Assembly: GCF_036541425.1 (NCBI RefSeq)
Contig: NZ_JAZHFT010000010.1
Coordinates: 1 to 64,000, forward strand
DNA length: 64,000 nucleotides
Direction: 5' to 3'
DNA from: Consotaella aegiceratis
Lineage (GTDB): Bacteria > Pseudomonadota > Alphaproteobacteria > Rhizobiales > Rhizobiaceae
The notes beneath the pieces were generated by a model that saw nothing but the letters and a program-made list of their open reading frames with translations, did no database searches and had not been told where the DNA came from. Of the stretch, positions 25,786 through 37,038 are shown piece after piece. Every line of letters begins with the position of its first letter. The first letter of the stretch is position 1. The translations under genes were made by a program, and so were the position numbers.

Positions 25786-28224
25786 TTGCCTGTCAAATGG
25801 AAACTGATGCTGGCCTGCCTGGCGCTGGTCTTCGTCAATCTCCTCATCGCCAACTTTGCCGTGAGCTCGCAGGACACGATCGGACAGATCGCCGATCGCG
25901 TCTACGCTGAGGGAGCCTTGCCGCTGGACCGCCTGCGCTCGGCGCAGGTGACGCTGGCGGAGCTGCGTTCGGCGTTCGGCGAGGACGAGGCGCTGAAATC
26001 GGACGAAGCCGCACCGCTGCCGCAGGATCGGATCGCCACGCTGCTCGGCGGTCTCGCCAGCATCGATTCCGACCTCGCGGCCATTGACGCGTCATCCACG
26101 TCGACCGAGGCAACGCGTCTCGTCGACCAGGCGCGGCGTTCGTTGAGCCGACTTCGTGCCGCCGACGGCGTGGTGAGCATGCGCAAGCTGCTCAGCGATC
26201 TCGACGCCGCCGACGCGACGATGTCGTCCCTCGCATCGATGTTGCTCGAGAACACGGCGGCGACCGCTCGCGGCATCCATCGTTTCCTCGATCATTTCCG
26301 GCTCAAGACCTGGCAGGCGGCGGGGATCGGCAGCCTGATCGTTTTGCTCGTCTTCATCGTTCTGACGCGCACCATCGTCGGGCCTCTGCGCCGCGCCACC
26401 GCTGTCGTCCGGTCGATCGCCGACGGCAACATGTCCACCGCCATTGTGGCCCGGGGATGGGGCGAGACGGCGCGGCTGATGCGAGCCCTCGATGCCATGC
26501 AGGCCACCATTGCAGGGAAGATCGCCAGCCTCGAGAAGCGCAGCAAGACGCAGGCGAGCAGCCTCAGCGGCACCATCGCCATCCAGAGCGCACGCTGGGA
26601 GGCTGCGCTCAACAACATGTCCCAGGGGCTCTGCCTGTTCGATCAGGACCTGAAGCTCGTGGTCCACAACAAGCGCTTCGAGCAGATGTTCGGGCCGCGG
26701 CGCTTCGGCATGACCTCGCGGGAGGTGCATGAGGACCCCTTCCTGTGCCACGTGCTCGCTCATCGCGAGGGCGCCTTCTTCAATGCCGAAATGCCCGATG
26801 GACGCGTCATCGCGATTTCGCGGCAATGGATCGAGGGCGGTGGCCTGGTCGTCACGCTCGAAGACATCACCGAACGGCACATCGCGGACCAGAAGCTCAA
26901 GCATCTCGCTCGGCACGACGCGCTGACCGATCTGCCGAACCGGCTGTGGTTTCGGGAAAAGCTCGAACGTGCGATCGCCACGCCCGGCGCGGCGATCCTC
27001 AGCCTCGACCTCGACGGCTTCAAGTCGGTCAACGATACCCTCGGTCACCCGATCGGTGATCATCTTTTGAAGTTGGTCGCCGAGCGGCTGAAAGAATGCA
27101 CCGGCAAGAAGGACCTTATCGCCCGCACCGGCGGGGACGAGTTCGCCGTCATCCAGGTCGCTGGCTCTCAACCGGCGGCGGCGGAGGAACTGGCTCAGCG
27201 TTTCATCCAGACCCTGGCGAAGCCTTTTGAGATCGAGCATCAGCGTATTTCGATCGGCGTGAGCATCGGCATCGCGGTCGTCGGCAAAGGACGTGATGGC
27301 CCAACCGGTGCCGACGCTATTCTCAAGGACGTGGATCTGGCCCTCTATAGCGCCAAAGCGCGCGGACGCGGGGTCTATCGCTTCTTCGAGCCCGAAATGG
27401 GAGAGGCGCTCCAGCACCGCCGACAGACCGAGATCGATCTGCGCAAGGCGATGGACGATGAGGAACTCGAACTCTACTATCAGCCGTTCTTCGATGTCGA
27501 ACGGAAGACGATCTCAGGCTTTGAGGCGCTGATCCGCTGGCGCCACCCCGAGCGTGGCATGGTCTCGCCGGGCGAATTCATTCCGCTGGCCGAGGAAATT
27601 GGACTGATCGACAGTGTCGGTCTCTGGGCCCTGAAGGCGGCTTGCCTTCAGGCCAGGGAATGGCCTTCTCAACTCAGTGTCTCGGTCAACTTGTCGCCGA
27701 TCCAGTTCAAGGATCCAGCACTGTTCGACAACGTTTGGGCCATCTTGAAGACCACGGGTCTCGCGCCGAACCGGCTTCAGCTCGAAGTTACGGAATCGCT
27801 GATGCTGCAGGAGACCGAAACGACACTGTCCGTGCTCGAAGCGTTCCGCGCGATGGGCATCCGCATCTCGATGGATGATTTCGGAACCGGCTATTCGTCG
27901 CTCGGCTATCTGACGCGGTTCCCATTCGATAAGGTCAAGATCGACCAGTCCTTCATCCGCAATCTGACGGAAAGTCAGAATATCGCCGTGGTGCGGGCGG
28001 TGATCGGGCTCAGTCGTTCCATGGGGCTCTCGGTGATCGCCGAAGGCGTGGAAACCTTCGAGCACTACGACGTCCTGGAGCGCGAAGGCTGCAAGGAGAT
28101 GCAGGGTTATCTATTTAGCCGGCCGGTGCCTGCCAGCGAGATCCCTCCGCTGCTTATGAAATTCCGCCCGATACCGCGCGGCGCGCATACGGCGGCGGAG
28201 ACGACGCGAGCAATCGCCGGCTGA
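25786..28224 (+). CDS. Membrane-anchored GGDEF-EAL c-di-GMP enzyme with PAS-like and HAMP regions
   Basis: 812 residues from a TTG start with AGGAG 9 bp upstream (MPVKWKLMLACLALVFVNLL). One membrane helix is at the N-terminus, a 140-residue periplasmic helical sensor follows, and a second helix (SLIVLLVFIVLTRTIVGPLR) leads into HAMP-like sequence. Next come a PAS-like segment (NNMSQGLCLFDQDLKLVVHN), GGDEF (intact in ARTGGDEFAVIQ) and EAL (intact FEALIRWRHPERG, DDFGTGYSSLGYL). Both catalytic motifs are complete, so it could make and break c-di-GMP. The frame is open upstream to 25681, but that part lacks coding character. It is monocistronic. Confidence 0.92.
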   Translation: MPVKWKLMLACLALVFVNLLIANFAVSSQDTIGQIADRVYAEGALPLDRLRSAQVTLAELRSAFGEDEALKSDEAAPLPQDRIATLLGGLASIDSDLAAIDASSTSTEATRLVDQARRSLSRLRAADGVVSMRKLLSDLDAADATMSSLASMLLENTAATARGIHRFLDHFRLKTWQAAGIGSLIVLLVFIVLTRTIVGPLRRATAVVRSIADGNMSTAIVARGWGETARLMRALDAMQATIAGKIASLEKRSKTQASSLSGTIAIQSARWEAALNNMSQGLCLFDQDLKLVVHNKRFEQMFGPRRFGMTSREVHEDPFLCHVLAHREGAFFNAEMPDGRVIAISRQWIEGGGLVVTLEDITERHIADQKLKHLARHDALTDLPNRLWFREKLERAIATPGAAILSLDLDGFKSVNDTLGHPIGDHLLKLVAERLKECTGKKDLIARTGGDEFAVIQVAGSQPAAAEELAQRFIQTLAKPFEIEHQRISIGVSIGIAVVGKGRDGPTGADAILKDVDLALYSAKARGRGVYRFFEPEMGEALQHRRQTEIDLRKAMDDEELELYYQPFFDVERKTISGFEALIRWRHPERGMVSPGEFIPLAEEIGLIDSVGLWALKAACLQAREWPSQLSVSVNLSPIQFKDPALFDNVWAILKTTGLAPNRLQLEVTESLMLQETETTLSVLEAFRAMGIRISMDDFGTGYSSLGYLTRFPFDKVKIDQSFIRNLTESQNIAVVRAVIGLSRSMGLSVIAEGVETFEHYDVLEREGCKEMQGYLFSRPVPASEIPPLLMKFRPIPRGAHTAAETTRAIAG

Positions 28225-28283
28225 ATGCTCGTCACATCCTCGGTGGACCTCCCACGGCCGGACGGTCGGAAAATCCGCCCCGT

Positions 28284-28321
28284 AAACAAAACAGCGGCCC
28301 GGGCCGAGGCCCGAACCGCTG
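28284..28321 (-). terminator. Rho-independent terminator of the threonine aldolase gene
   Basis: On the minus strand AGCGG(TT)CGGGC pairs with GCCCG(GG)CCGCT around CTC, followed by TGTTTTGTTT. It lies 45 bp past the aldolase stop, in the convergent gap with the GGDEF-EAL gene. Confidence 0.8.
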
Positions 28322-28366
28322 CCGATTGTCGTCGTCGCCTTGTGAGGGGTGCCGCCTTGGAGGAGG

Positions 28367-29416
28367 TCAGCGCACCAGCTGGCAGAACCGGTCGACGTCC
28401 TCTTCACTGGTCGACCAACTGGTCACCAGGCGCACGAGCTGCTCGTTGTCGCCGAGCAGCGAGCCGCCGGTGTGCGGCGGGTTCCATTCGTAGAACACCG
28501 CGCCGGCTTGGCGCAGACGCGCGGCCGTTTCATCCTCGATGATGGCGAAGATCTCGTTGGTGGCGGTGACCCAGGCCAGGCGGGTATGCTCGCTCGCCTC
28601 CAGCGACATGCGCATGCGGTCGGCCATGGCGTTGGCATGGGCGGCGAGCTTCATCCACAGGCCGTCGGCGAAATACGCCTCGAACTGCGCGGCCACGAAG
28701 CGCGTCTTGGAGAAGAGCTGAGCGCCGCGCTTGCGGATATAGGGAAACTGCTTGGCCTTCTCCGGATCGAAGAAGACAACCGCTTCTGCGCACCAGCAGC
28801 CGTTCTTGGTCGCGCCGAAGGACATCACGTCGATCCCGCGCTTCCAGGTCATCTCGGCGGGCGTCGATCCGGTGGCGACCAGCGCATTGGCAAAGCGGGC
28901 GCCATCCATGTGGACCGACAGCTTGCGCTCGTGGGCGAGCGCGCAGATCGCCTCGACTTCCTCGGGCGAATAGATCGTTCCGGTCTCCGTGGGCTGGCTG
29001 ATCGAGATCGCCATCGGCTGGCCGGCATGGACGAAGTTTGGTTTGAAGCGTTCCAGCTCCTTGGCCAGTCCGGCGACGCTGATCTTGCCGTTGTCGCCCT
29101 CGACCGCGGCAAGCCGCGCGCCATGGGTGAAGAACTCGGGCGCCCCGCACTCGTCCTCGATGATGTGCGCCTCGCGGTGGCACAGGACCACGCCGCCCGG
29201 CCGGTTCATCGCCGCGAGCGACAGGGAGTTCGCCGCGGTTCCGGTGCCGACGAAGAAGACGGCCACCTCGCGCTCGAAGATCTCGTTGAAACGACGCTCG
29301 ATCGCCTTATCGAGGTCGCTGCCGCCATAAGCGACGGCCATGCCGCCGGCATTGCGGGCAAGCGATTCGTTGACGGCGGGATGGGCGCCGGAGAAGTTGT
29401 CGGAAGCGAAAATCAT
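28367..29416 (-). CDS. ltaE: Low-specificity L-threonine aldolase
   Basis: 349 residues, fold-type I PLP enzyme cleaving L-threonine or L-allo-threonine to glycine and acetaldehyde. The N-terminus FASDNFSGAHPAV and the PLP region FFVGTGTAANSLSLAA are typical. The aspartate in SVHMDGARFANALV and the Schiff-base lysine in SFGATKNGCWCAEAV are present. Length and motifs match the beta-eliminating lyase family without gaps. It is monocistronic and convergent with the GGDEF-EAL gene, with a strong terminator downstream. Substrate stereochemistry cannot be read from sequence. Confidence 0.93.
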   Translation of the reverse strand: MIFASDNFSGAHPAVNESLARNAGGMAVAYGGSDLDKAIERRFNEIFEREVAVFFVGTGTAANSLSLAAMNRPGGVVLCHREAHIIEDECGAPEFFTHGARLAAVEGDNGKISVAGLAKELERFKPNFVHAGQPMAISISQPTETGTIYSPEEVEAICALAHERKLSVHMDGARFANALVATGSTPAEMTWKRGIDVMSFGATKNGCWCAEAVVFFDPEKAKQFPYIRKRGAQLFSKTRFVAAQFEAYFADGLWMKLAAHANAMADRMRMSLEASEHTRLAWVTATNEIFAIIEDETAARLRQAGAVFYEWNPPHTGGSLLGDNEQLVRLVTSWSTSEEDVDRFCQLVR

Positions 29417-29695
29417 CGCGGCGAGTTACACCCGGGCACAAAGGCCGGCAAGTGGGCGCGATCCTTTCGGCCACGATTCCGGCGAAACCGCCGGTTCGCC
29501 GTCGGAGGCGAGCGCTGCCTCCGTCTCACGGCAGCCGTCACGCGGGGCAGCTCGGTGGAGTCGTGGTGGGATCGAAGCCGAGACCTTCGCCACAAGGCTG
29601 TTGTTCAATCAGGCGTCGATCAGGTCAGGCGGCTCCGAGCCCGATCTGCGCCGATGGCACTGCGGCAACCCGCTTTATGCGCCCGGGCAAGCTTC

Positions 29696-29731
29696 GGCAG
29701 GCTCGGGCAGGATGGTCTCCCCGAGCCTGCC
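29696..29731. other. Perfect 12-bp inverted repeat in a gene-free gap
   Basis: GGCAGGCTCGGG and CCCGAGCCTGCC flank a 12-nt loop. It lies 28 bp past the stop of the small secreted-protein gene (minus strand), so it may be its terminator, although no T-run follows on either strand. The rest of the 342-bp gap (29417-29758) shows no gene or other signal. Confidence 0.5.
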
Positions 29732-29758
29732 TGCGTCATGATCCGAGTCTCGTGGTCG

Positions 29759-30103
29759 CTACTGTTTGACGCACTGGGGCTGGACCTTCATGCAGGTCCC
29801 GTCGGCCTCGCGCGGCGTGATCTTCGGTTCCGCGCCCGTCACGTCGACGGAGTAGTTGCAGCCCGCCGGGACCGAGCCCTGGGTCGACGATCCCATGGTG
29901 CAGCGGTAGCCGCTGACATCGACCGTGATCGTGTCGCCGCCCGGACCAAACCCAACCTCTTTTTCAACCGAAAGTGGCACCTTCTGGCCGCCGCCGGTAT
30001 CGACATTCAGGTTGACGACCGCGCGAACCGAGTCCGCCGAAGCCGTACCAGCGCCCGCAACGATCGACAGCGCGACAAGCGCGAAACGCAAATGGTATGT
30101 CAT
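29759..30103 (-). CDS. Small secreted cysteine-containing protein, function unknown
   Basis: 114 residues with a clear Sec signal peptide (MTYHLRFALVALSIVAGAG, predicted cleavage after TASA). The mature part of about 90 residues is beta-rich, with VNLNVDTGGGQKVPLSVEKE and GGDTITVDVSGY. It has four cysteines (RCTM, AGCN, GTCM, PQCV) that could form two disulfides. I do not recognise the family. The A/V-rich beta pattern suggests a small periplasmic or surface domain. GGGAGGTG lies just upstream of ATG 30103. It stands alone between a threonine aldolase and gltB. Confidence 0.75.
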   Translation of the reverse strand: MTYHLRFALVALSIVAGAGTASADSVRAVVNLNVDTGGGQKVPLSVEKEVGFGPGGDTITVDVSGYRCTMGSSTQGSVPAGCNYSVDVTGAEPKITPREADGTCMKVQPQCVKQ

Positions 30104-30640
30104 GGCAAAACACCTCCCAGGCGTTAAAAGAATATTCTCGTAAAAGTAGTATTGTTACTAACCCATAGGTTGCAATATCGCCGTCCGATATTCGCGTCAA
30201 TCGGGTAAAAAATCTTTTCCCGTGGGGGCCGGCGAGGCCTCATCAAGACGCTGATCGCGATCGGTTGTGCGGTTGGATTTGAGTTCGGTTGGCCGCTTGG
30301 GCTAGAGACAGGCGCTGTGAGGGCTCCGCGGGCGCCGCCGGCTGAGCTCTTGCCGCCGCAATCATAATCTGTCATGTTGCGACAGATAGGACAGCATTGC
30401 TGTCGTATCTTCGGTAACGGGCGAGCCGCCCGATGATGGGGTTAAACTCGAGACCGTTGACCCGCGGCCGAGTCTTGTTCCATCTGCGGCAACGGCGCCG
30501 CGCCGAGTACACCATAACGATATTTGATCGGCAGAGCGCGATGTGGCCTTCTATGACCCGCCGCGCGGTTTTTCATGCCGGCCAATGACAACAGTCGCCT
30601 TTCCCGGTAACGGGAGCGGGACGAGACGGGAGACGAAGCG
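30104..30640. other. Gene-free region ahead of gltB
   Basis: 537 bp with no supported gene. The first 100 bp next to the secreted-protein gene are AT-rich and probably hold its promoter. At 30390-30404 GACAGCATTGCTGTC is an inverted repeat (6-bp arms), nested in CGACAG (30380) and CTGTCG (30405 end). It is a possible operator for gltB. No hexamers can be assigned confidently. Confidence 0.4.
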
Positions 30641-33600
30641 ATGACCGAGCTGACGCCATCCGCCCCTGTGGCCATGAGCCGTGATGCCAAAACGGCCGCG
30701 GCGGACGCCATCGAGATGTTCCGCGCCCCGGGCCGCATGGGCCTCTACGACCCGAAAAACGAGCACGACGCTTGTGGTGTTGGCTTCATCGCCAACATGA
30801 AGAACGTCAAGTCGCACGACATCGTCGCGAAGGGCCTGACGATTCTCCAGAACCTCACCCATCGCGGTGCCGTCGGCGCCGATCCGCTGATGGGCGACGG
30901 CGCGGGCATGCTCGTCCAGATCCCGCATCGCTTTTTCGCCGAAGAGATGGCGGCTCAGGGTGTCACGCTGCCCGAACCGGGCCAGTACGGCGTCGGCTTC
31001 CTGTTCATGCCGCAGGACGAGGACCGGCGGCGTCACCTGGAGACCATCGTCGAAGCCGCGGTCGCCGAAGAGGGGCAGGCGGTCATCGGCTGGCGCTCGG
31101 TGCCCGTCACCAACGACTCCCTGTCCAAGGCTCCGGAGATCGTGGCCACCGAGCCGGTGCACCGGCAGGTCTTCGTCGCGCGTTCGCCCTCGATCGCCAG
31201 CGAGGAGGAGTTCGAGCGCAAGCTCTACATCATCCGCAAGGTGATCTCGAACCGCGTCCAGGTGGAAAGCGGCGGCCGCGACATCGGCTTCTATGCCGTC
31301 TCGTTTTCGGCGCGCACCGTCGTCTACAAGGGTATGTTCCTGGCCTATCAGCTGGGCGCCTACTATCATGATCTGAGCGACCCGCGCTTCGAAAGCGCGC
31401 TGGCACTCGTGCACCAGCGGTTCTCGACCAACACCTTCCCGTCCTGGAAGCTGGCGCACCCCTATCGGATGATCGCCCACAACGGCGAGATCAACACGCT
31501 GCGCGGCAACGTCAACTGGATGGCTGCGCGCCAGGCTTCGGTCGATTCCGAATTGTTCGGCAACGACATTTCCAAGCTCTGGCCGATCTCCTACGAGGGC
31601 CAGTCGGACACCGCCTGCTTCGACAATGCGCTCGAGTTCCTGGCGCAGGGGGGCTACTCGCTCGCCCACGCCATGATGATGCTGATTCCCGAGGCTTGGG
31701 CCGGCAACAAGCAGATGTCGAAGGAGGCGCGCGCCTTCTACGAATATCACGCCGCGCTGATGGAGCCGTGGGACGGCCCGGCGGCGGTCGCCTTCACCGA
31801 CGGCAAGCAGATCGGCGCGACGCTCGACCGCAACGGATTGCGGCCGGCGCGCTATGTCGTGACCGACGACGATCTGGTGGTGATGGCTTCGGAAGCCGGC
31901 ACTCTCGATATCCCCGAGGAGCGCATCGTCCAGAAGTGGCGGCTGCAGCCCGGACGCATGCTGCTGATCGACCTCGAAAAGGGGCGCATCGTCGCCGACG
32001 AGGAGATCAAGCGCGAGATATCGTCCGCCAACCCCTATCAGGAGTGGCTGAAGAACAGTCAGCTCATCCTGGAGGATCTGAAGCCGGTGGCGCCGCGCGC
32101 CACGCGGTCCGACGTGGCGCTGCTCGATCGTCAGCAGACCTTCGGCTACACCATCGAGGACACGCGCATGCTGATGGCGCCGATGGCCACGACCGGCCAG
32201 GAGGCGATCGGCTCGATGGGCACCGACACCCCGATCTCGGCGATGTCGGAAAAGCCGAAGCTGCTCTACACCTACTTCAAGCAGAACTTCGCGCAGGTGA
32301 CGAACCCGCCGATCGACCCGATCCGCGAGGAGATGGTGATGAGCCTCGTCTCCTTCATCGGGCCGCGGCCGAACATCTTCGACCTGGAGGGCACCTCGCG
32401 CCGCAAGCGGCTGGAGGTGCGCCAGCCGATCCTGACCAATGCGGATCTGGAGAAGATCCGCAACATCGGCCACACCGAAGACCGTTTCGACACCAAGACG
32501 CTCGACATGACCTATGCGGTCGAGGCCGGCGCGGCCGGCATGTCCGGCGCGCTGGAGCGTCTGTGCGAGCGCGCCGAGGCAGCGGTCGTCGGTGGCTACA
32601 ACATCATCATCCTGTCCGACCGGCAGGTGGGGCCCGACCGGATTCCGATCCCGGCGCTGCTCGCCTGCGCGGCCGTGCACCATCACTTGATCCGCAAGGG
32701 CCTGCGCACCGCCGCCGGCCTGGTGGTCGAATCCGGCGAGCCGCGCGAAGTGCACCATTTCGCCTGTCTGGCCGGCTTCGGCGCCGAGGCGATCAACCCG
32801 TATCTCGCCTTCGACACGCTGATCGACATGCACCGGCAGGGCCAGTTCCCGCCCGAGGTCGACGAGACCGAGGTGGTCACCCGCTACATCAAGTCGATCG
32901 GCAAGGGCATGCTCAAGGTCATGTCCAAGATGGGCATCTCGACCTACCAGTCTTATTGCGGCGCGCAGATCTTCGATGCCGTCGGCCTGAAGAGCGAATT
33001 CGTCGACCGCTATTTCTCCGGCACCGCGACCACCATCGAGGGCGTCGGGCTGGAAGAGATCGCGCACGAGACGACGGTTCGTCACATGCTGGCCTTCTCC
33101 GACGATCCGGTGCTGGCACGCTCGCTGGAAGTCGGCGGCGAATACGCCTTCCGCATGCGCGGCGAGGCGCACATCTGGTCGCCAGACGCGATCGCCACGC
33201 TCCAGCACGCGGTTCGCGGCGAATCCTGGGAGAAGTACCAGGACTACGCGCGGATGGTGAACGAGAACGCCACCTCGCGCTCGACCATCCGGGGCCTGTT
33301 CCGCATCAAGACGGCCGAAGAGATGGGCCGCTCGCCGGTTCCGCTGGAAGAGGTCGAGCCGGCGCGCGAGATCGTCAAGCGGTTTGCCACCGGCGCGATG
33401 AGCTTCGGCTCGATCAGCCGCGAGGCGCATTCGACGCTGGCCGTGGCCATGAACCGCATCGGCGGCAAGTCGAACACCGGCGAGGGCGGCGAGGAGCCGG
33501 ACCGCTTCATGCCACTGCCGGATGGTTCGCCAAACCCCGAGCGCTCCGCGATCAAGCAGGTGGCGTCTGGCCGCTTCGGCGTGACGACGGAGTATCTCGT

Positions 33601-35359
33601 CAACGCCGACATGCTGCAGATCAAGGTGGCGCAGGGGGCCAAGCCCGGCGAGGGCGGTCAGCTTCCCGGCCACAAGGTCGACGCGACCATCGCCAAGACC
33701 CGGCATTCGACGCCGGGCGTGGCGCTGATCTCGCCGCCGCCGCATCATGACATCTATTCGATCGAGGATCTGGCTCAGCTGATCTTCGATCTGAAGAACG
33801 TCAACCCGGCGGCCGACATCTCGGTCAAGCTCGTCTCCGAGGTGGGCGTCGGTACGGTCGCGGCGGGCGTCGCCAAGGCGCGCGCCGACCACATCATCGT
33901 GGCCGGCTACGACGGCGGCACCGGCGCCTCGCCGCTGACCTCGATCAAGCACGCCGGCAGCCCGTGGGAAATGGGCCTCGCCGAGACCCAGCAGACGCTG
34001 GTGGTCAACGGCCTGCGCTCGCGCGTCTGCCTGCAGGTGGACGGGGGCCTTCGGACCGGCCGCGACGTCATCGTCGGCGCGCTGCTCGGCGCCGACGAGT
34101 TCGGCTTCTCGACCGCGCCGCTGATCGCCGCCGGATGCCTGATGATGAGGAAGTGCCACCTCAACACCTGCCCGGTCGGCATCGCCACCCAGGACCCGGT
34201 GCTGCGCAAGCGCTTCAAGGGCCTGCCGGAGCATGTGATCAACTTCTTCTTCTACGTGGCCGAAGAGGTCCGCGAGCTGATGGCGTCGCTGGGCATCCGC
34301 CACTTCGAGGAGCTGATCGGCGCCAGCGAACATCTCGACAAGAAGGAGATGATCAACCACTGGAAGGCCCGGGGTCTCGACTTCTCCAAGGTGTTCTTCA
34401 AGCCGAGAGCGCCGGTGGAGGCGCTGTCCTGGACGACGCGTCAGGTGCATCCGATCGACGACGTGCTCGACCTCAAGCTGATCGAACAGGCGTCCCCCGC
34501 TTTGGAGGCGCGCCAGCAGGTGCGCATCGAGACGCCGATCTCCAACGTCGACCGCTCGGCCGGCGCGATGCTGTCGGGTGAACTCGCCAAGCGCTTCGGC
34601 ATGAAGGGCCTGGCCGACGACACCGTCTCGGTCAAGCTGACCGGCACGGCGGGCCAGTCGTTCGGCGCGTTCCTGGCGCGCGGCATCACCTTCGACCTCG
34701 TCGGCGACGCCAACGACTATGTCGGCAAAGGCCTCTCCGGCGGACGGCTGATCGTGCGGCCGCGCGACGAGACGCGGATCGTGCCGGAAGAGTCGATCAT
34801 CGTCGGCAACACCGTGCTCTACGGCGCGATTTCGGGCGAGTGCTACTTCCGGGGCGTCGCCGGCGAGCGCTTCGCCGTGCGCAACTCGGGCGCCATCGCC
34901 GTCGTCGAGGGCGTGGGCGACCACGGCTGCGAATACATGACCGGCGGCGTGGTCGTCATCCTCGGCAAGACCGGGCGCAACTTCGCGGCCGGCATGTCGG
35001 GCGGCATCGCCTATGTGCTCGACGAAGAGGGCAACTTCGCCGAGCGCTGCAACATGGCGATGGTCGAGCTGGAGCCGGTTCCGGAAGAGGACGACCTCCT
35101 GGAGAAGCTGCACCACCATGGCGGCGATCTTCAGTACAAGGGACGCGTCGACGTGACCGCCTCGATGACGGGCCATGACGAGGAGCGACTCTACAAGCTG
35201 ATCTCCAGCCATCTCGACTACACGGGCTCGGCACGGGCTCGCACCATCCTTGCGGACTGGGACAGCTATCGCCCGAAATTCCTCAAGGTCATGCCGGTCG
35301 AGTATCGCCGCGCGCTTCTGGAGATGGAGCGGATGCGCATGGGCGTGGCGGCCGAATAA
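30641..35359 (+). CDS. gltB: Glutamate synthase (NADPH) large subunit
   Basis: 1572 residues, the full-length alpha subunit. It converts glutamine plus 2-oxoglutarate to two glutamates. A propeptide of 44 residues precedes the class II glutaminase nucleophile Cys45 (NEHDACGVGFIANMKN). The central and FMN-binding synthase domains follow (TGEGGEEPDRF, KPGEGGQLPGHKV, and the 3Fe-4S cysteines in CLMMRKCHLNTCPVGIATQD). The C-terminal GXGXG beta-helix ends the chain. Nothing is missing. It works with GltD, encoded 159 bp downstream. The large antisense frame opposite it is a codon-bias shadow. Confidence 0.98.
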   Translation: MTELTPSAPVAMSRDAKTAAADAIEMFRAPGRMGLYDPKNEHDACGVGFIANMKNVKSHDIVAKGLTILQNLTHRGAVGADPLMGDGAGMLVQIPHRFFAEEMAAQGVTLPEPGQYGVGFLFMPQDEDRRRHLETIVEAAVAEEGQAVIGWRSVPVTNDSLSKAPEIVATEPVHRQVFVARSPSIASEEEFERKLYIIRKVISNRVQVESGGRDIGFYAVSFSARTVVYKGMFLAYQLGAYYHDLSDPRFESALALVHQRFSTNTFPSWKLAHPYRMIAHNGEINTLRGNVNWMAARQASVDSELFGNDISKLWPISYEGQSDTACFDNALEFLAQGGYSLAHAMMMLIPEAWAGNKQMSKEARAFYEYHAALMEPWDGPAAVAFTDGKQIGATLDRNGLRPARYVVTDDDLVVMASEAGTLDIPEERIVQKWRLQPGRMLLIDLEKGRIVADEEIKREISSANPYQEWLKNSQLILEDLKPVAPRATRSDVALLDRQQTFGYTIEDTRMLMAPMATTGQEAIGSMGTDTPISAMSEKPKLLYTYFKQNFAQVTNPPIDPIREEMVMSLVSFIGPRPNIFDLEGTSRRKRLEVRQPILTNADLEKIRNIGHTEDRFDTKTLDMTYAVEAGAAGMSGALERLCERAEAAVVGGYNIIILSDRQVGPDRIPIPALLACAAVHHHLIRKGLRTAAGLVVESGEPREVHHFACLAGFGAEAINPYLAFDTLIDMHRQGQFPPEVDETEVVTRYIKSIGKGMLKVMSKMGISTYQSYCGAQIFDAVGLKSEFVDRYFSGTATTIEGVGLEEIAHETTVRHMLAFSDDPVLARSLEVGGEYAFRMRGEAHIWSPDAIATLQHAVRGESWEKYQDYARMVNENATSRSTIRGLFRIKTAEEMGRSPVPLEEVEPAREIVKRFATGAMSFGSISREAHSTLAVAMNRIGGKSNTGEGGEEPDRFMPLPDGSPNPERSAIKQVASGRFGVTTEYLVNADMLQIKVAQGAKPGEGGQLPGHKVDATIAKTRHSTPGVALISPPPHHDIYSIEDLAQLIFDLKNVNPAADISVKLVSEVGVGTVAAGVAKARADHIIVAGYDGGTGASPLTSIKHAGSPWEMGLAETQQTLVVNGLRSRVCLQVDGGLRTGRDVIVGALLGADEFGFSTAPLIAAGCLMMRKCHLNTCPVGIATQDPVLRKRFKGLPEHVINFFFYVAEEVRELMASLGIRHFEELIGASEHLDKKEMINHWKARGLDFSKVFFKPRAPVEALSWTTRQVHPIDDVLDLKLIEQASPALEARQQVRIETPISNVDRSAGAMLSGELAKRFGMKGLADDTVSVKLTGTAGQSFGAFLARGITFDLVGDANDYVGKGLSGGRLIVRPRDETRIVPEESIIVGNTVLYGAISGECYFRGVAGERFAVRNSGAIAVVEGVGDHGCEYMTGGVVVILGKTGRNFAAGMSGGIAYVLDEEGNFAERCNMAMVELEPVPEEDDLLEKLHHHGGDLQYKGRVDVTASMTGHDEERLYKLISSHLDYTGSARARTILADWDSYRPKFLKVMPVEYRRALLEMERMRMGVAAE

Positions 35360-35518
35360 TCCGGCGGCTGGTCAATCCACCCCAATCCGGTGGCGGCAAC
35401 CTAGGCGACGAGCGCTCCGCGCGCTCGTCGTGATCTCACTCGCACCGGCAGAATTGCTTTCGAGTGCCGAGATGATAAACGGTCGGCACGGCCGGGCACG
35501 AATGAAGTTGGAACAAGT

Positions 35519-36973
<1,455 letters not shown>

Positions 36974-37001
36974 GCGGTCGAAAACCGGCTTCGTAAAAGT
37001 T

Positions 37002-37037
37002 AAAGGGCGCTCTGCCGCAGGCCGGGCGTCCTTTTTT
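37002..37037 (+). terminator. Terminator after gltD
   Basis: AAAGGGCGC and GCGTCCTTT form an imperfect stem followed by a T6 run ending at 37037, in the 65-bp gap between gltD and the convergent gene. Confidence 0.7.
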
Positions 37038-37038
37038 G

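Noticed and set aside
30551..35212. A 1553-codon open frame on the minus strand opposite gltB
   Set aside because: It mirrors gltB, is rich in His/Arg/Asp repeats typical of antisense GC-rich frames, and has no recognisable domain.
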